Source: Shiraia sp. slf14 (Eukaryota > Ascomycota > Dothideomycetes > Pleosporales > Shiraiaceae). From it: a stretch of DNA of 64,000 nucleotides. Shown here one piece after another: positions 42,231-53,514 of the stretch. Position 1 is the stretch's first letter. Every line of letters starts with the position of its first letter. Both the position numbers and the translations under genes were made by a program. The DNA is taken from contig AXZN01000040.1 in NCBI GenBank assembly GCA_000498155.1, positions 186,001 through 250,000 of the forward strand, in the 5' to 3' direction. The notes below the pieces were generated by a model, which was not told the DNA's origin, made no database searches, and was given only the letters and a program-made list of their open reading frames with translations.

Positions 42231-43799
42231 ATGGCACACAATACCACCAAGGATGAGGCCGTTGAGCACTTCGAGAAAGTAGAGAAGGGCCTTGATTCGC
42301 CTTCTACAACATCAGAGGATGAAAATGATACCAAGTTGGCCGCCAAACTGCGGCATCGCATCGATTGGCGACTAATCCCCGCTTTGGGCGCCATGTATGG
42401 CATATCTCTCATGGACCGCAAGAACGTCTCGAATGCTGCCATTGCTGGCATGCTAGTCGACATGAAGATGAGTAAAGGTGTTGGGTACAACATCGTCAAC
42501 TTATGCTTCTTCATTACCTACGTTCTTTGCCAGCCATTCATGATCATCCTCTGCAGAAAAGTTGGCCCAAGATACTTCTTACCAGGCATTTGTCTGGCAT
42601 GGGGTGCAGTCATTATTGGGTTTGGCTTCACAAAGACTTGGCCTAGCCTTATACCATTGCGGCTCGTGTTGGGCTTGTTGGAGAGTGGCTATTTTCCAGG
42701 CTGCCTCTACCTACTGAGTTGTTGGTATACTAAATGTAAGCCATTAGCACAGTTTGCTATTCATGGTAGCTAATTTTGGACAGTTGAGGTTGCGAAACGC
42801 TACAGTGTGTTCTATTTCGTCGGCAGTATCGCGTCCGCTCTCTCTGGTATTTTAGCGTACGGCCTGCAACAGATGGAAGGCACCCAAGGAATTCGTGGTT
42901 GGAGATGGTAAGCATCGAGACTCCAAAAGCCAATACTAGTAATCAGCTAATTTTTTTTCCTTTGCAGGATCTTCATCATGGAGGGCATAATCACCTGTGC
43001 TGTCGCCATATTCTCTGTGATCTTCATCGTCAAGTTTCCCGATGAAGAGAGAACCAAACCATCTTGGGGTTTCTTGAAATCTCAGGAACTCGAATTCGTA
43101 ATCGACCGCCTGAACGCCGAACGTGGAGATGTCAACGCCGAGAAATTCTCCTGGAAGAAGTTTCTCGAGCCAGCGAAAGATTGGTACATTTACTGTTTCG
43201 CATTGTGCTTGCTGTTCACAACAACAATTGCTTATGGCTTCGCTTTCTTCCTTCCCATCATCCTTTCCACCAAACTCAAATTCAGCATGGCGATGAGCCA
43301 GTGCTTGGGCGCACCTCCCTATGCAGCATCTGGATTCTTGATGTATGGGGCTGCATGGTTCAGTGACAAATATAAAACTCGAGGCCCTGTCCTATGCTTT
43401 CTGAGCCTTGTTTCGCTCGTCGGTTTGCCAATCATGGGCTTTGCCAAGAATCCTTGGGCTCAATATGTTGGAGTTTTCATCACGGTTTCTGGAACGAATA
43501 GTGCCATCCCAAGCGTGATGGCTTACCAAGCAAACAACATCCGTGGTCAATGGAGAAGGGCTTTCTGTTCGGCAACTTTGACAGGTATTGGAGGCATTGG
43601 AGGTATTGCTGGAGCACTCATTTTCAGGACAGCAGACGCGCCATCATACGTACCCGGCTTTGTGGCTTGTATCGTTTGTAACATCCTCGTAATGTCAATT
43701 GTGGGCATCTTGACGATATACTTCAGGAGGGAGAATGCGAGAGCCGATAGGGGTGAGAAGATCCTTCTGGAGGATCCTGCGTTCCGCTTTACGATTTGA
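42231..43799 (+). CDS. MFS transporter, anion:cation symporter (Dal5/Tna1-like)
   Basis: Three exons, 42231-42735, 42784-42907 and 42968-43799, with introns of 48 and 60 nt; 486 aa. Junctions restore Y-T-K-F-E-V-A-K-R-Y and G-W-R-W-I-F-I-M-E-G. The family signature D-R-K-N-V-S-N-A-A-I-A-G-M after TM1, R-L-V-L-G-L-L-E-S-G-Y-F-P-G-C in TM4 and G-W-R-W-I-F in TM6 place it in the allantoate permease-like group, which takes up organic anions, vitamins or ureides. About twelve helices with a long loop between 6 and 7 are visible. The N-terminal ~40 residues are acidic and cytosolic. The exact substrate (allantoate, nicotinate, pantothenate or other) is not predictable. Confidence 0.93.
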
Positions 43800-44361
43800 A
43801 TGGCATGAGAATACGTACTGAATTCAGATATATGCTCAGACTCAATCAGCAGAATGATATTGCTTGTTTTGTTATCGTTCTTGAATATTGATATAGTTAT
43901 GATGCGAGCAACCACCAAGTGCTGCACCTGGAATTGCTCAAATTAAGGTAATGTAGTTTGCTCATCTTGAGACGCTTTTATTGGTTGTATATCGTCTCAT
44001 TTCCGGACCTTCTGATACTGAAGACGTACGTAAGGCTACCGCGACTTAGCTTCCGGTGCCACTTCCGCGCTCGGAAACAATTCCCCACAACGCCATCACC
44101 ATCCGCACCAACCCCTCACAACAATGACGCTTGCCTACGATTGCTTCCCAATCAAGTAAAGATGACATTAATCCAACTCCATCCCAGCTTTGAAGCTGGG
44201 TCTAGCCAAGCGGGACTCCGCAAAGTACCTTGCACCACCCGTCCCCAAATCGTACAAGAAGAGAACATCCTGCGTCATTGCACACGCGCTTGAATTCTCC
44301 TAGCAAACACTTCGTTGCTCGGCCCCGCCCACATCACAAAACCGTACAAACATAAGCAGAT
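43800..44361. other. Intergenic between transporter and dehydrogenase
   Basis: An 8-bp inverted repeat (CCCAGCTT-TG-AAGCTGGG) lies at 44183-44200. A frame at 43958-44293 is open but unlike a protein. The promoter of the dehydrogenase is expected at the right end. Confidence 0.5.
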
Positions 44362-45680
44362 ATGTCGAACGATAAGATGAAAGCCGTCCACTACGAAGGA
44401 CCGTTCAAGGTCTCAGTGAAGGAGGTAGAGTCGCCGAAGATCCAACATCCGGACGATGTGATTGTAAAGGTGACGACTGCGGCAATATGCGGATCCGATC
44501 TGCACATGTATCAAGGCCGCACAGCTGCTGAGGCAGGCTTGGTCTTTGGACATGAGAATATGGGTGTTGTCATTGAAACAGGATCGGGTGTGACATTACT
44601 TGAAAAAGGTGATAGAATCGTACTGCCGTTCAACGTCGCTGATGGAAGGTACTAATACCTTACTTATGGTTGGCATGCGCATCTTAGACTGACGTGGTAC
44701 CATCAGATGCCGAAATTGTGAAGAAGGACGAACTGCATTCTGTACTGGGTAAGCAAAGCTTCCGAGGTCATGTCATCTTTGCTAAGCAAATTGAAAGCGT
44801 CAATCCCGGATTTGCAGGTGGGGCGTATGGATACGTTGCGATGGGTCCATATCAAGGTGGCCAAGCACAGTACTTGAGAGTCCCATTTGCTGATTTCAAT
44901 GCACTCAAATTGCCCCAAGGGACCGAGCACGAGGCTGACTTCATATTGCTTGCTGACATATTCCCAACTGGCTGGCACGGCCTTGTGCTTAGTGGCTTCA
45001 AGTCTGGTGAGAGTGCCGCAGTCTTTGGAGCAGGTCCTGTTGGTTTGATGGCAGCATACAGTGGAGTATTGCGAGGCGCAAGCAAAGTCTTTGTTGTCGA
45101 CACCGTGCCGGAGAGATTGAAAGCAGCTGAAAAGATAGGATGTATCCCGATTGACTTTAGAAAGAGCGATCCAGTTGAACAGATCATTAAATTGAACGAT
45201 GGCATGGTTGATCGAGCTGTAGACGCTGTTGGTTATCAGGCGGTCGACGCATCTGGAAGCAAGGAGAAACCAAACATTGTCCTTGATCAACTAATCATGG
45301 TCACTCGACCAACAGGAGGACTGGGCATTCCAGGTCTATACGTGCCAGCGGATCCAGGTGCACCAGATGAGCAAAGCAAGAAGGGTCAAATCTTGATTTC
45401 GTTTGGAAAGCTTTTTGAAAAGGTTGGTATTCCTGCGCAAAGCTCTTGTGTTCTCTATTGATCATTTGCATAGGGTCTGTCTCTGGGCACTGGACAGTGC
45501 AATGTCAAGGCGTATAATCGCTACTTGCGAGATATGATCGTATCAGGCAAAGCGAAGCCAAGTTTCGTCGTTTCGCACGAAATTAACATCGACGAAGCGC
45601 CAGTCGCTTATGAGAAGTTCGATAAACGCATTGAAGGGTACACGAAAGTGCTCATACATCCGAATGGGCCAATAAACTAA
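44362..45680 (+). CDS. Zinc-type alcohol dehydrogenase, formaldehyde dehydrogenase-like
   Basis: Four exons, 44362-44648, 44707-44748, 44798-45422 and 45474-45680, with introns of 58, 49 and 51 nt; 386 aa. The third donor is an unusual GTTGGT. It is a cytosolic NAD(P)-dependent medium-chain dehydrogenase, close to glutathione-independent formaldehyde dehydrogenases by the long F-A-G-G-A-Y-G-Y-V-A-M-G insert. Catalytic zinc ligands C43, H64 and E65 are present. The structural zinc lobe is A-D-G-R-C-R-N-C-E-E-G-R-T-A-F-C: three of the usual four cysteines (97, 100, 108) remain and the first position is Asp94. The cofactor loop is G-A-G-P-V-G at about residue 219, followed by V-V-D acidic end of strand 2, which favours NAD. 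Substrate is not certain. Confidence 0.92.
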
Positions 45681-45790
45681 GTTCCTTGATGAGCCAAAAC
45701 CCGGACGTAACATTATTGCGACTTACTTTTCCTGTTCATGTAACTATTTCGTATTGTAGGCTAGTATCCGTTTTGCCTGCTGTATGAGCT

Positions 45791-46329
45791 TCAAATCAAA
45801 TCGCTTTTCTCAATGATGTAAGCTTTTGTAATTTTGACCTCCTCGACTGGTCTATCCTCTTTGTCTGTCTTTACCAAGCCCAGCTTCTTGACGACTTGCA
45901 TTCCACCCTTTACCCTGCCAAATATTGTATGCTTTCCATCCAGCCAGGGCGTTGGCGCAAGCGTGATGAAGAACTGACTCCCATTTGTGTTGGGACCCGA
46001 ATTGGCCATGCTTAATATGCCAGCACCCGTGTGCTTCAAAGATGGTGTTATCTCGTCCTCGAATTTCTCGCCATAGATTGATTCACCTCCTCTTCCCGTA
46101 CCCGTAGGGTCTCCTCCTTGGATCATGAAATTCGGTATAATGCGATGGAATATCAGGCCGTTGAAGTAATTGCGCTGGGCAAGTGTCGCAAAGTTCTTGC
46201 AGGTTTTTGGCGCATGGTCATTGTAAAGCTCTACAACGATGGTGCCCTGTTTCAAGTCTCAGTCATGTCAAGCATGAGCAGAAATTGGTCTCTTACGATA
46301 GTGGTCTCTAGAGCGACATCGGTAGCCAT
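45791..46329 (-). CDS. Cyclophilin-type peptidyl-prolyl isomerase, PPIL1 class
   Basis: Exon 1 46329-46297 (11 codons), intron 46296-46247 (50 nt), exon 2 46246-45791; 162 aa, the normal size of the spliceosome-linked PPIL1/Cyp1 class. It catalyses cis-trans isomerisation of X-Pro bonds. The splice gives M-A-T-D-V-A-L-E-T-T-I | G-T-I-V-V-E-L-Y, typical for this class. Active-site residues are in F-H-R-I-I-P-N-F-M-I-Q-G-G-D and in the P-W-L-D-G-K-H-T-I-F-G-R-V strand, where the Trp is the cyclosporin-binding one. No targeting signal; likely nuclear/cytosolic. It is divergent from the zinc finger gene at 46521, with only 191 nt between start codons. Confidence 0.95.
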
Positions 46330-46520
46330 GGTGTACAGTTTGCTTTAAAGGCGGGGTTTTATGTGAGGACTGTGATGGTAGGACTGCATTTCTCTAGACC
46401 GATAACTACGCACAGACCACAACAGCCACACTGTGACGCCACACACTACTTCGTAGTTCCAAGTGATGATGCAGGACGAGTAATCTCACACAGCCTGCAA
46501 TATTATCGACTACAACCAAG
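46330..46520. promoter_or_regulatory. Short shared promoter, cyclophilin and TRIP4-like genes
   Basis: The 191 nt between two divergent start codons must hold both promoters. No clear TATA box is visible, as is common for housekeeping genes. Confidence 0.5.
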
Positions 46521-48119
46521 ATGGATCTGTCAACGTGGGCGCTTCCTCAGCTAGCGAAGCTTCTGCCATTGGATGAAGAGTCGCTAAAGCAGGTGCTTTC
46601 ATATTCACAGAGCTTATCAAACAAGGAAGCAGCCGAGCATCTTCAGAACTTGTTGGGTGACAGCCCCCAGGCATTGGAGTTTATCACATCTTTCAACAAC
46701 CGAAGAAAGTCAAGCTCAGGGTCGTCGACCCCCCAAGCGGTGTCAAGTGGATCAGAAGTACCAAAAAGCAGACCCCGCAAGAAGAAACAGCAAGGACCAC
46801 TCCATGTTCCCCCACCACGACAAATTGAGAATTATGGAGATGTATCAGGCGCATATCGCAAGAAAGATGAAGAAGATTATATGTCTGGAAGTTCAAAATC
46901 GAAACCTGCAAAGAAGAATGTATTTGGTCTTTCAGATACGCCAGTTGCCGTCCAGAAGTCAAAGACATCAGGATCAGCAACGCCAACGTCTCGTGGCGTA
47001 TCACCCGCTCCTCCACCATCAAAGCTACCACCTTCAGCTGCAGGCCAGCTAATTTCGGATCCTAAACCATCACGAAACGCTGCCTCCAAACCTAAAGCAA
47101 AAGTGACTGTAGCTGGTGGTACACCCATGCATGGTGCCAGTACTGCTTTGAATGACCTTGAGTCAGCAATCAGAGCTCTAGAGATTCAAACGAATCCCAC
47201 ACTGTCGTCACAGGATAATAGCAAGCGGAAATGTAATTGTATGGCTAGCCGACATCCTCTTCTCGAAGCTGCGCCCAATTGCATGAACTGCGGTAAGATT
47301 ATTTGCGTCAAGGAAGGCATAGGGCCTTGCACATTTTGCAACACGCCTTTGCTTAGTTCGGAAGAGATCCAGTCTATGGTCAGAGTTTTGCGTGAAGAGC
47401 GTGGGAAGGAAAAAATGGCTGCAAACAATGCAGGGCAGAAGCGTGCAGAAGTCTCACTAGCACCGCGGCCATTTTCGACACCAAAGGCTACAACACCTGT
47501 GTCGTCGAATCCAGCATCGGACGTGGAGTCGGAGAATGAGAAGCTAGCGAAAGCGAAACAGCATCGAGATAAACTACTCGCGTTCCAAGCTCAAAATGCA
47601 AAACGAACACAAGTTTACGATGAAGCAGCAGATTTCGAAACACCTACTTCAGGGCTTAGTATGTGGGCTTCGCCACAAGAACGAGCGATGCAATTGAAGC
47701 GCCAACAAAAAGCTCTCCGTGAACAAGAATGGAACGCGCGGCCCGAGTATGAAAAACGGAAAGTGGTTGCTAGTATAGATCTTGTTGGTGGCAAGATAGT
47801 GCGACGAATGGCAGCTGCAGAGCGACCGACAACGCCTGAAAGTGAAGACGAGCTGCCAGAATCAAGTTCAGCTTCACTCGATCATGGTGCAATATCGACT
47901 GGCGGAGGTGCTTTCGCGAAGAACCCCTTGCTGGGTGGCCTTATCAGGCCAACATTCAAGATCGAGCAAAGTAAAGGCAAGGCGAAAGAAGGAGAGAAGA
48001 AGCAATCCTGGAGAAGAGTGCAAGACGATAACGACGATAATGAACAATGGATTCTGGATGGTGGTGTGTACGGCTCTAGAGCTGACAACGTAAGCTTCGA
48101 AATGGATGGACTACGCTGA
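46521..48119 (+). CDS. TRIP4/ASC-1-type C2HC5 zinc finger protein (Rqt4-like)
   Basis: An unspliced 532-aa frame. The zinc finger of the C2HC5 type is C-N-C-M-A-S-R-H then C-M-N-C-G-K-I-I-C and C-T-F-C, with metal ligands C238, C240, H245, C254, C257, C262, C270 and C273. The first ~60 residues look like the CUE-like helical start of Rqt4 (L-S-Y-S-Q-S-L-S-N-K-E-A-A). Between lies a Ser/Pro/Lys-rich disordered linker. The C-terminal half has charged helices and repeated P-T-T-P-E-S-E-D-E-L-P-type acidic patches. In yeast and humans this protein belongs to the RQT/ASC-1 complex, which splits collided ribosomes; that role is inferred here from the family. There is no ASCH domain, as in other fungi. 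Confidence 0.9.
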   Translation: MDLSTWALPQLAKLLPLDEESLKQVLSYSQSLSNKEAAEHLQNLLGDSPQALEFITSFNNRRKSSSGSSTPQAVSSGSEVPKSRPRKKKQQGPLHVPPPRQIENYGDVSGAYRKKDEEDYMSGSSKSKPAKKNVFGLSDTPVAVQKSKTSGSATPTSRGVSPAPPPSKLPPSAAGQLISDPKPSRNAASKPKAKVTVAGGTPMHGASTALNDLESAIRALEIQTNPTLSSQDNSKRKCNCMASRHPLLEAAPNCMNCGKIICVKEGIGPCTFCNTPLLSSEEIQSMVRVLREERGKEKMAANNAGQKRAEVSLAPRPFSTPKATTPVSSNPASDVESENEKLAKAKQHRDKLLAFQAQNAKRTQVYDEAADFETPTSGLSMWASPQERAMQLKRQQKALREQEWNARPEYEKRKVVASIDLVGGKIVRRMAAAERPTTPESEDELPESSSASLDHGAISTGGGAFAKNPLLGGLIRPTFKIEQSKGKAKEGEKKQSWRRVQDDNDDNEQWILDGGVYGSRADNVSFEMDGLR

Positions 48120-48342
48120 GCTCCCTAAGTACACTTTGCATAGTTTGATGATACCATTGTTCGCAAATGCAAAATGCCACTTGTGAATGCCTTGTTGATT
48201 TCCTTCCTTTTTGACCCCTATCCGCCAAATCACTTGCATGCCATAACGAATCCAGCTTACTGACGAGGGAACACTTAATCAACCCACATGAGCGCTCTTT
48301 TCGACATTTTTTCTGAGCTTCTCAATTCTCTCTACCCAAACA

Positions 48343-48991
48343 TCACGTTCCCACTTTCTTAGCCTTCAACAAAGCCGGCTTACTGGATGCCTTCAGCGAC
48401 CAACCGCAAACACCACTCCCACCACACGATCCCTCCATATTGGTCCCCACCTTGAAATTGCCCTCCGCCTCGAAAGTAGCCGTATACTGCGCGCCCCGAT
48501 ACAACACGTCCGCTACATGCGTGAACTTGAGGTTGAAATCCGAGGCCGCGTATTGCCCGCTTGTACCTGGCTGGACCTGCATGATCCAATAACCCTTAGG
48601 TGAAGGGTCACACGGCCAGATTTGATCGACAACTGATGGTCCTCCTCGGACGTAGTATTTTGCTATGCAGTTCTGATGGAATATATTAGCTATACGTATG
48701 TGACAGCTTTTGCTAGAAATTTGCACTTACAATGCCTTGGCTTCCTGCGGGTATGATGACGTCTGTGCCATCGGATTCGGAGGTGCCTAGGTTGTATTCA
48801 TTGGGGTCGGTGATGTTTGCTCGGAGGTTGGCCCATGGGTAGCTTTCTGGGCGGCCGGATGGCGTGAAGACTGAAGCAGCGGTGACTTGGAAGTCCTGTA
48901 AGGCTTGAGGTGGAGCTGGGTTTTGGGGTAATGCTGTGGTTGCAGAAGTGTATGCCAGAATGGCAGTGAGGCACGGAATTGTAGAGCGCAT
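48343..48991 (-). CDS. Small secreted protein, four cysteines, 196 aa
   Basis: Exon 1 48991-48731, intron 48730-48673 (58 nt), exon 2 48672-48343. The first ~20 residues are a signal peptide (S-T-I-P-C-L-T-A-I-L-A-Y, ending T-T-A-L-P). The mature protein is beta-rich in appearance, with regular Val/Phe/Thr strands, and four cysteines, all in exon 2 (A-C/N-C-I, P-C-D-P, S-C-G-G, V-C-G-W), enough for two disulfides. Overall form, with W-A-N-L-R-A-N-I-T-D-P-N near residue 55, resembles the Alt a 1-like beta-barrel secreted proteins, but the match is by eye and weak. The end is basic (L-K-A-K-K-V). An apoplastic or wall-associated role is likely; function unknown. Confidence 0.82.
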
Positions 48992-50057
48992 GGTTGGGAG
49001 CGGGAAAGTTGAGAACTGGTGTAGCGGTACTCAGCAGTGGCAAGTGATGTGAGCTGATTGTTCTTTTCAATCGTATATGGGATTTTACTTCAATACAAGC
49101 TGCATGGTCGCTTCGTCAGATTCGCGTATTCAACATCACCTATTCCTTGTTCTTGGTCAAATGATGCGAATGATTCAATACCCGTCATGCATCCGATATT
49201 CAGGAACTAATTCCATGTTATAATTAGAAAGATCGGCACAAGCGTGTTGCTCGCCTTAAAATGTCACCTCATTCCCCGCTTGTTCTTCAATATTGGAATC
49301 CATGAAAACTGGCAATCGAATTGCCTAACGAGGAGGGCATAAATACAATACTTAAAAATTGATCATGTATAATCAAGAGTACAGAATTTTGGCTTAAGAG
49401 TGAATTTGCTAATGTGCTCATGCTATCTGAATCCTACATAAATCCTGCATCCTTTCACGCCACATCGATATTCCACATACGGCGCAAGAAAGTCTAGAGG
49501 CAAGATACGAAGTTCTGTGGGGTTATGCTGCACCTGCATTACATGGTAGCATTCGTGCAACAGTGCTAGTAGGTTCGCTAACACCTTCCCCAACACCTAC
49601 ATCATGTCAGCCCTAGCTGACGTGGAGTAGACAGATTCTTTTGCTTGAGAACAACAATTACATAATGGCCCACAAGAGGTTAGTGCCATCTATGATCGAA
49701 GTTGTACTTCTGTAGAACCTTTTCCTGCGCGGAGAAATGGGCATGGCTCGTACTCCACATTGTCCGGTCCTTCTATAGACTGCCTTGTCCCAATCGATTG
49801 ATTGATAACCTTCCAAGAAACGCCGTCTCATACACTTTTTCATCGGTAAATTGTAAGTGCTTTATGATATTCGAAGAGTTTCGCGGACCTGCGACCCAAT
49901 TCAGGCTTTTCTCCAGGCCGTTCATAAAACCGGAAGGTGTCTGCCACACCAATGACTCTCAATCACAATTCTATGTCTCAACTCATCTCTTGTATTATCC
50001 AACATTATGAGATAAATGTCATTTGCTGTCGCAGTGCGTGACGTCGCATATCCCTTA
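48992..50057. other. Intergenic, about 1.1 kb, no gene seen
   Basis: It separates two minus-strand genes. Rather AT-rich, with no convincing frame, repeat or RNA gene. Confidence 0.45.
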
Positions 50058-51668
50058 TCACAGCGGAATAGCCAAGTATCCCAGTCCCCAGCAGATGAAT
50101 ACGATTACCAAGCTCAGCCAGCCATCCATAATAGCGAGGCGCATTCTCAGAGAACCCGCACCAGATACTGGATTTGCAGTGGTATCTGATCTTCCGGTGG
50201 GTTGTGTGAACGACCTATCGATTGTATGACTTCCGTCTAAGTCCGAACTCTTTGTCAAGGTCACCACCGTGGTTGCCGGCTGTAACATACTTGTACTTCC
50301 TTGTATAACGATTGCAGTTCCACTGTAATCAAGACTAAGGGTGGTACCATCTATCGTGATAGGCTGGCCTCCTGGCTTAAGTACGACTCCTGGACTCAGG
50401 GTGATGTAACCTGCACGGTTTACTGTATATGTTTGACCTTGAAATGTAAGCGCCGGTGCAGCAGTCGTTTGGGCATAGCCAAAATTAGGCGCGAGAGAGG
50501 AGGTGACGCCGTTGATGATGACGGCAGTTGCAGATGGCATGAGTGAGATCGTGGTACCATGCACTGTTATTGGTGCTCCACCAGGTGTCAGAGTCTGGTC
50601 CGAAACAACGTATTCAGTTCGGAAATTGGCAACAATTGTGTCAGATCCCACAGTAAGTACTGGCGGAAGTGGCGTTGCCTTTCGGGTCGTCTGCAGCCAC
50701 TCGGAAGACTTCACGTCACCAGAAACCAAAGCAACCACGGCGGTACCATAAACGACCTCAACCCTTCCTGCCGTGGTTTGAATGGCAACGGGCGTATTAT
50801 CCACTGTGACAGTTTGCCCAACCTTTACTGTGGTTGAGCCTCCGATAACAAAGTTATCTCCGGCTGGTAATTGGCTGATAACGATGTTCGAAGGTCCGGC
50901 TTTCACTGTCGCTTTAACAGCGCTTGTGGTGACCTGCTCCTCTTCCGCAGGATTATCGACCCAACCGGTTGCTGTGATCTCGATCACTGGTATGCATCTT
51001 GGGCAAGGCTTAGTTACAGTAAAATTTGGCTCTGTGATTTCATGATGGCCATTCGGATCGCCTGGTTGTGTTACTGCTGGCGGTATTGGCTTCAGGCCTT
51101 GATCAGTTGACGAGATAACTGGCGCTCCGGAGGTTACTGTGATAGTTGGAGCGCCTTCTTTTGAGGTTACTGGTGCAGACCCAATAGGCCTAGGACCTGA
51201 GGGTACTGTAGCAGAGAAGATAGGAACTACGGGTATAGACCCTGATGGCACAAGTGTCGGAGTTAAAGTGGAACTGGCAATTGATAAGGCTGGAGCACTG
51301 GGAACAAGCATAGGCGGTTTCGGGCTTGGAGGCGCAGCTTGAGATTCTGTAGGGATATTTGAGATTGGTTTTGATACTGGAAGCGGATATCAATTGCTGA
51401 ACACATCTAGAGGTCAAAGTCACATACCTGGGGGTGCAGAAGGTATCAACCCCAAGTCTCCAGCAGCTCGCAGGTTCTGCGCATAGTCGCTACTGACTGT
51501 GTGTGGAGTCAGTGTTCTGTTGCTTGTCCATGACCCAATATTATAAAGCCGCATACTTGCTTGTGGTAATGCATGAGCAAACTGCATCCAAATCGCAGAT
51601 AGGTAGAGAGCGCGTCCTGATAAACGAGGGCCAGCCGAATTACCGGACTTCAAGGGAGCGAAGGACAT
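50058..51668 (-). CDS. Ser/Thr-rich extracellular repeat protein, wall or membrane anchored
   Basis: Exon 1 51668-51428, intron 51427-51377 (51 nt), exon 2 51376-50058; 519 aa. The N-terminus has a weak signal-like stretch (A-L-Y-L-S-A-I-W-M-Q-F-A-H-A) about 20 residues in. A Pro/Ser/Thr-rich stalk covers ~80-200, followed by at least three degenerate repeats with the pattern T-L-x-P-G-G-x-P-I-T-[VI]-x-G-T-x-[IL]-S-L and A-[VI]-[VI]-[IV]-x-G-x-[TS]-S. Such repeats are common in fungal surface proteins. The end is a hydrophobic helix (W-L-S-L-V-I-V-F-I-C-W-G-L-G-Y-L-A-I-P-L) fit for a GPI signal or membrane anchor. Glycosylated surface protein is likely; specific role unknown. Further upstream exons cannot be excluded. 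Confidence 0.8.
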
Positions 51669-53514
51669 ATTGACTGAGGAAGTCCAGAGACATTTGAATC
51701 ATGACGCAAGGAGTGCGATGTCACAGAAGAGAAAAAGAGTGCGCAGTGTTGCTCCAAGGGCTATGGCAGTACCACGCAACATGCCTGGCACCGAGTCGAA
51801 AGCAAGCAATCAGTGATATTATGTCTAAATTCTCCGTATCTGTCCCATACCGCGAGACGGGCTGAAGGCTGAAAGCGTACCAAGAACATTGGTAGAGCAC
51901 ATATATCTATATTATCGTTGATTTAATTGCCTTGAGATCCTGTCGCGTGATTGTACCGATTAGAACTATCCGACTGTGGAGATGGCTCGACGCTGCATAA
52001 AATAGATTACGGCCGGTTGTAACATCCTTGTCCTGCTGGTATGTTTCCAGAGATCAGAGTTGTCCCAGCTACTTTAGCGATTCCCTACCCATGCTGAGAA
52101 CCCCAAGTTGCTGCACAGGTGGCGCTCGCAAAACTTATCAACGAACAGATTTAGATGCCGTCCCATGATTTATGCAAGCTATGGTGCAAGCAATTGTTGG
52201 GTCTAACAAAAAGCAAGCTGAGACAGGTTTCTGGTTGATGTTCTAGACCCAATCTGACTGTTGTAAAGGATTCAAACCTTCCAGTCGGGTGAAAGCTTGT
52301 GAGGCGTTATAGATTGTGTGGTACGAAGTGTAATCTTAGCCAGGATCAACTGCAGGGCCAGTGGATTGTTCACAGATCGTCCATTACATGCACGATTGCT
52401 TCCAGTTGAACCTCCGAGTTCATAATGCCAGTCTGCGCAAATACATCGTCAAATTATTTACGTATCCAGCAGGTGCCGTTTGTTTATGGATAGCCACCAA
52501 GTATGTCTGCGTTGTCAGATCAATAGGTGTCGCAGCGGTATGTTGGTCTGGACCGTGCAGGGGTTGTAACAATCAGCCGGTAGCCCTGTGGGAATAGTTT
52601 GCTGTCAATTCCAACTCTTCATAAGCCATTGATTCCATGAATTACGAGCAAATATCCTGCGAATAGCAAGGAAAAAATACAGCTCACTTTCGGCACTAAT
52701 GAGTGGCTCATCAAATTACTCGGGAGTCCTTTCTCTGCTCTGTCTGATGAGCTTGTGTAGTCATTCCAACAGGTCCGAGTGGAATGGCCGCATATGTAGC
52801 CAAATTCATAGCTTGGAATATTGGATTTGTCACGCGTTCGGGCACCAAGGAGTCCAGGTAATGATGATACTCAGATGGATGATGGAGACAAACGTTAACA
52901 ATATGTCCGCGCTACAAAAGTCGATAGACTCGATTGCTGTTTCGAACAGAAGATTGGGCTAATAAGACTGAGCTTTCGATAAAAATTCGATTTTCACAAG
53001 GGTGCTGTGCAGATGCAATGGCGCTACATTTTCAGATGTTGTTGGTGCAATTGCATCGTGCACGGCCGCCGGTGAGATTATAATCACGTGATTGGCTTTT
53101 TGCACTAGCGCGGCGGCTGGTGGTCTTGGCGCACACCTTCGAAAATTCGCTTAATGTATGTCCGACTTCTGACTTTCTGAACCAGCCTACTAACCCAACG
53201 ACAACACAGGTTGCAACAGAAGCACGACAAAGGTACGCAGTAAAGAACACATCAATTCAGACAGCAGAAAGGCCAGCCATCATTGCGATATCGAGACCAT
53301 CCTCAAGCCGTTACCGCGATCTTTCCTCTCTACAATCGTTCTGGCGCACGCGAGCCCACGGGCTTTTTGAGCTTCATACGTTGTCGAAGGGCATTACAGG
53401 CACGGGAGGGCTTCGAAGTGGTCTCGATACGCACTTGGGACTGCGCATACAATTTTTTGAACAGAACAGAGGCTAATTTGACTGTCCACAGCAGTCTTCT
53501 GACACATCGCAATC
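51669..53514. other. Intergenic, 1.8 kb, no gene seen
   Basis: It lies between a divergent pair (surface protein and eS8). No convincing coding frame, RNA or repeat was found. The eS8 promoter and leader occupy the right end. Confidence 0.45.

Noticed and set aside
43958..44293. 111-aa frame before the dehydrogenase
   Set aside because: Composition is unlike a protein and it sits in the promoter of the next gene.
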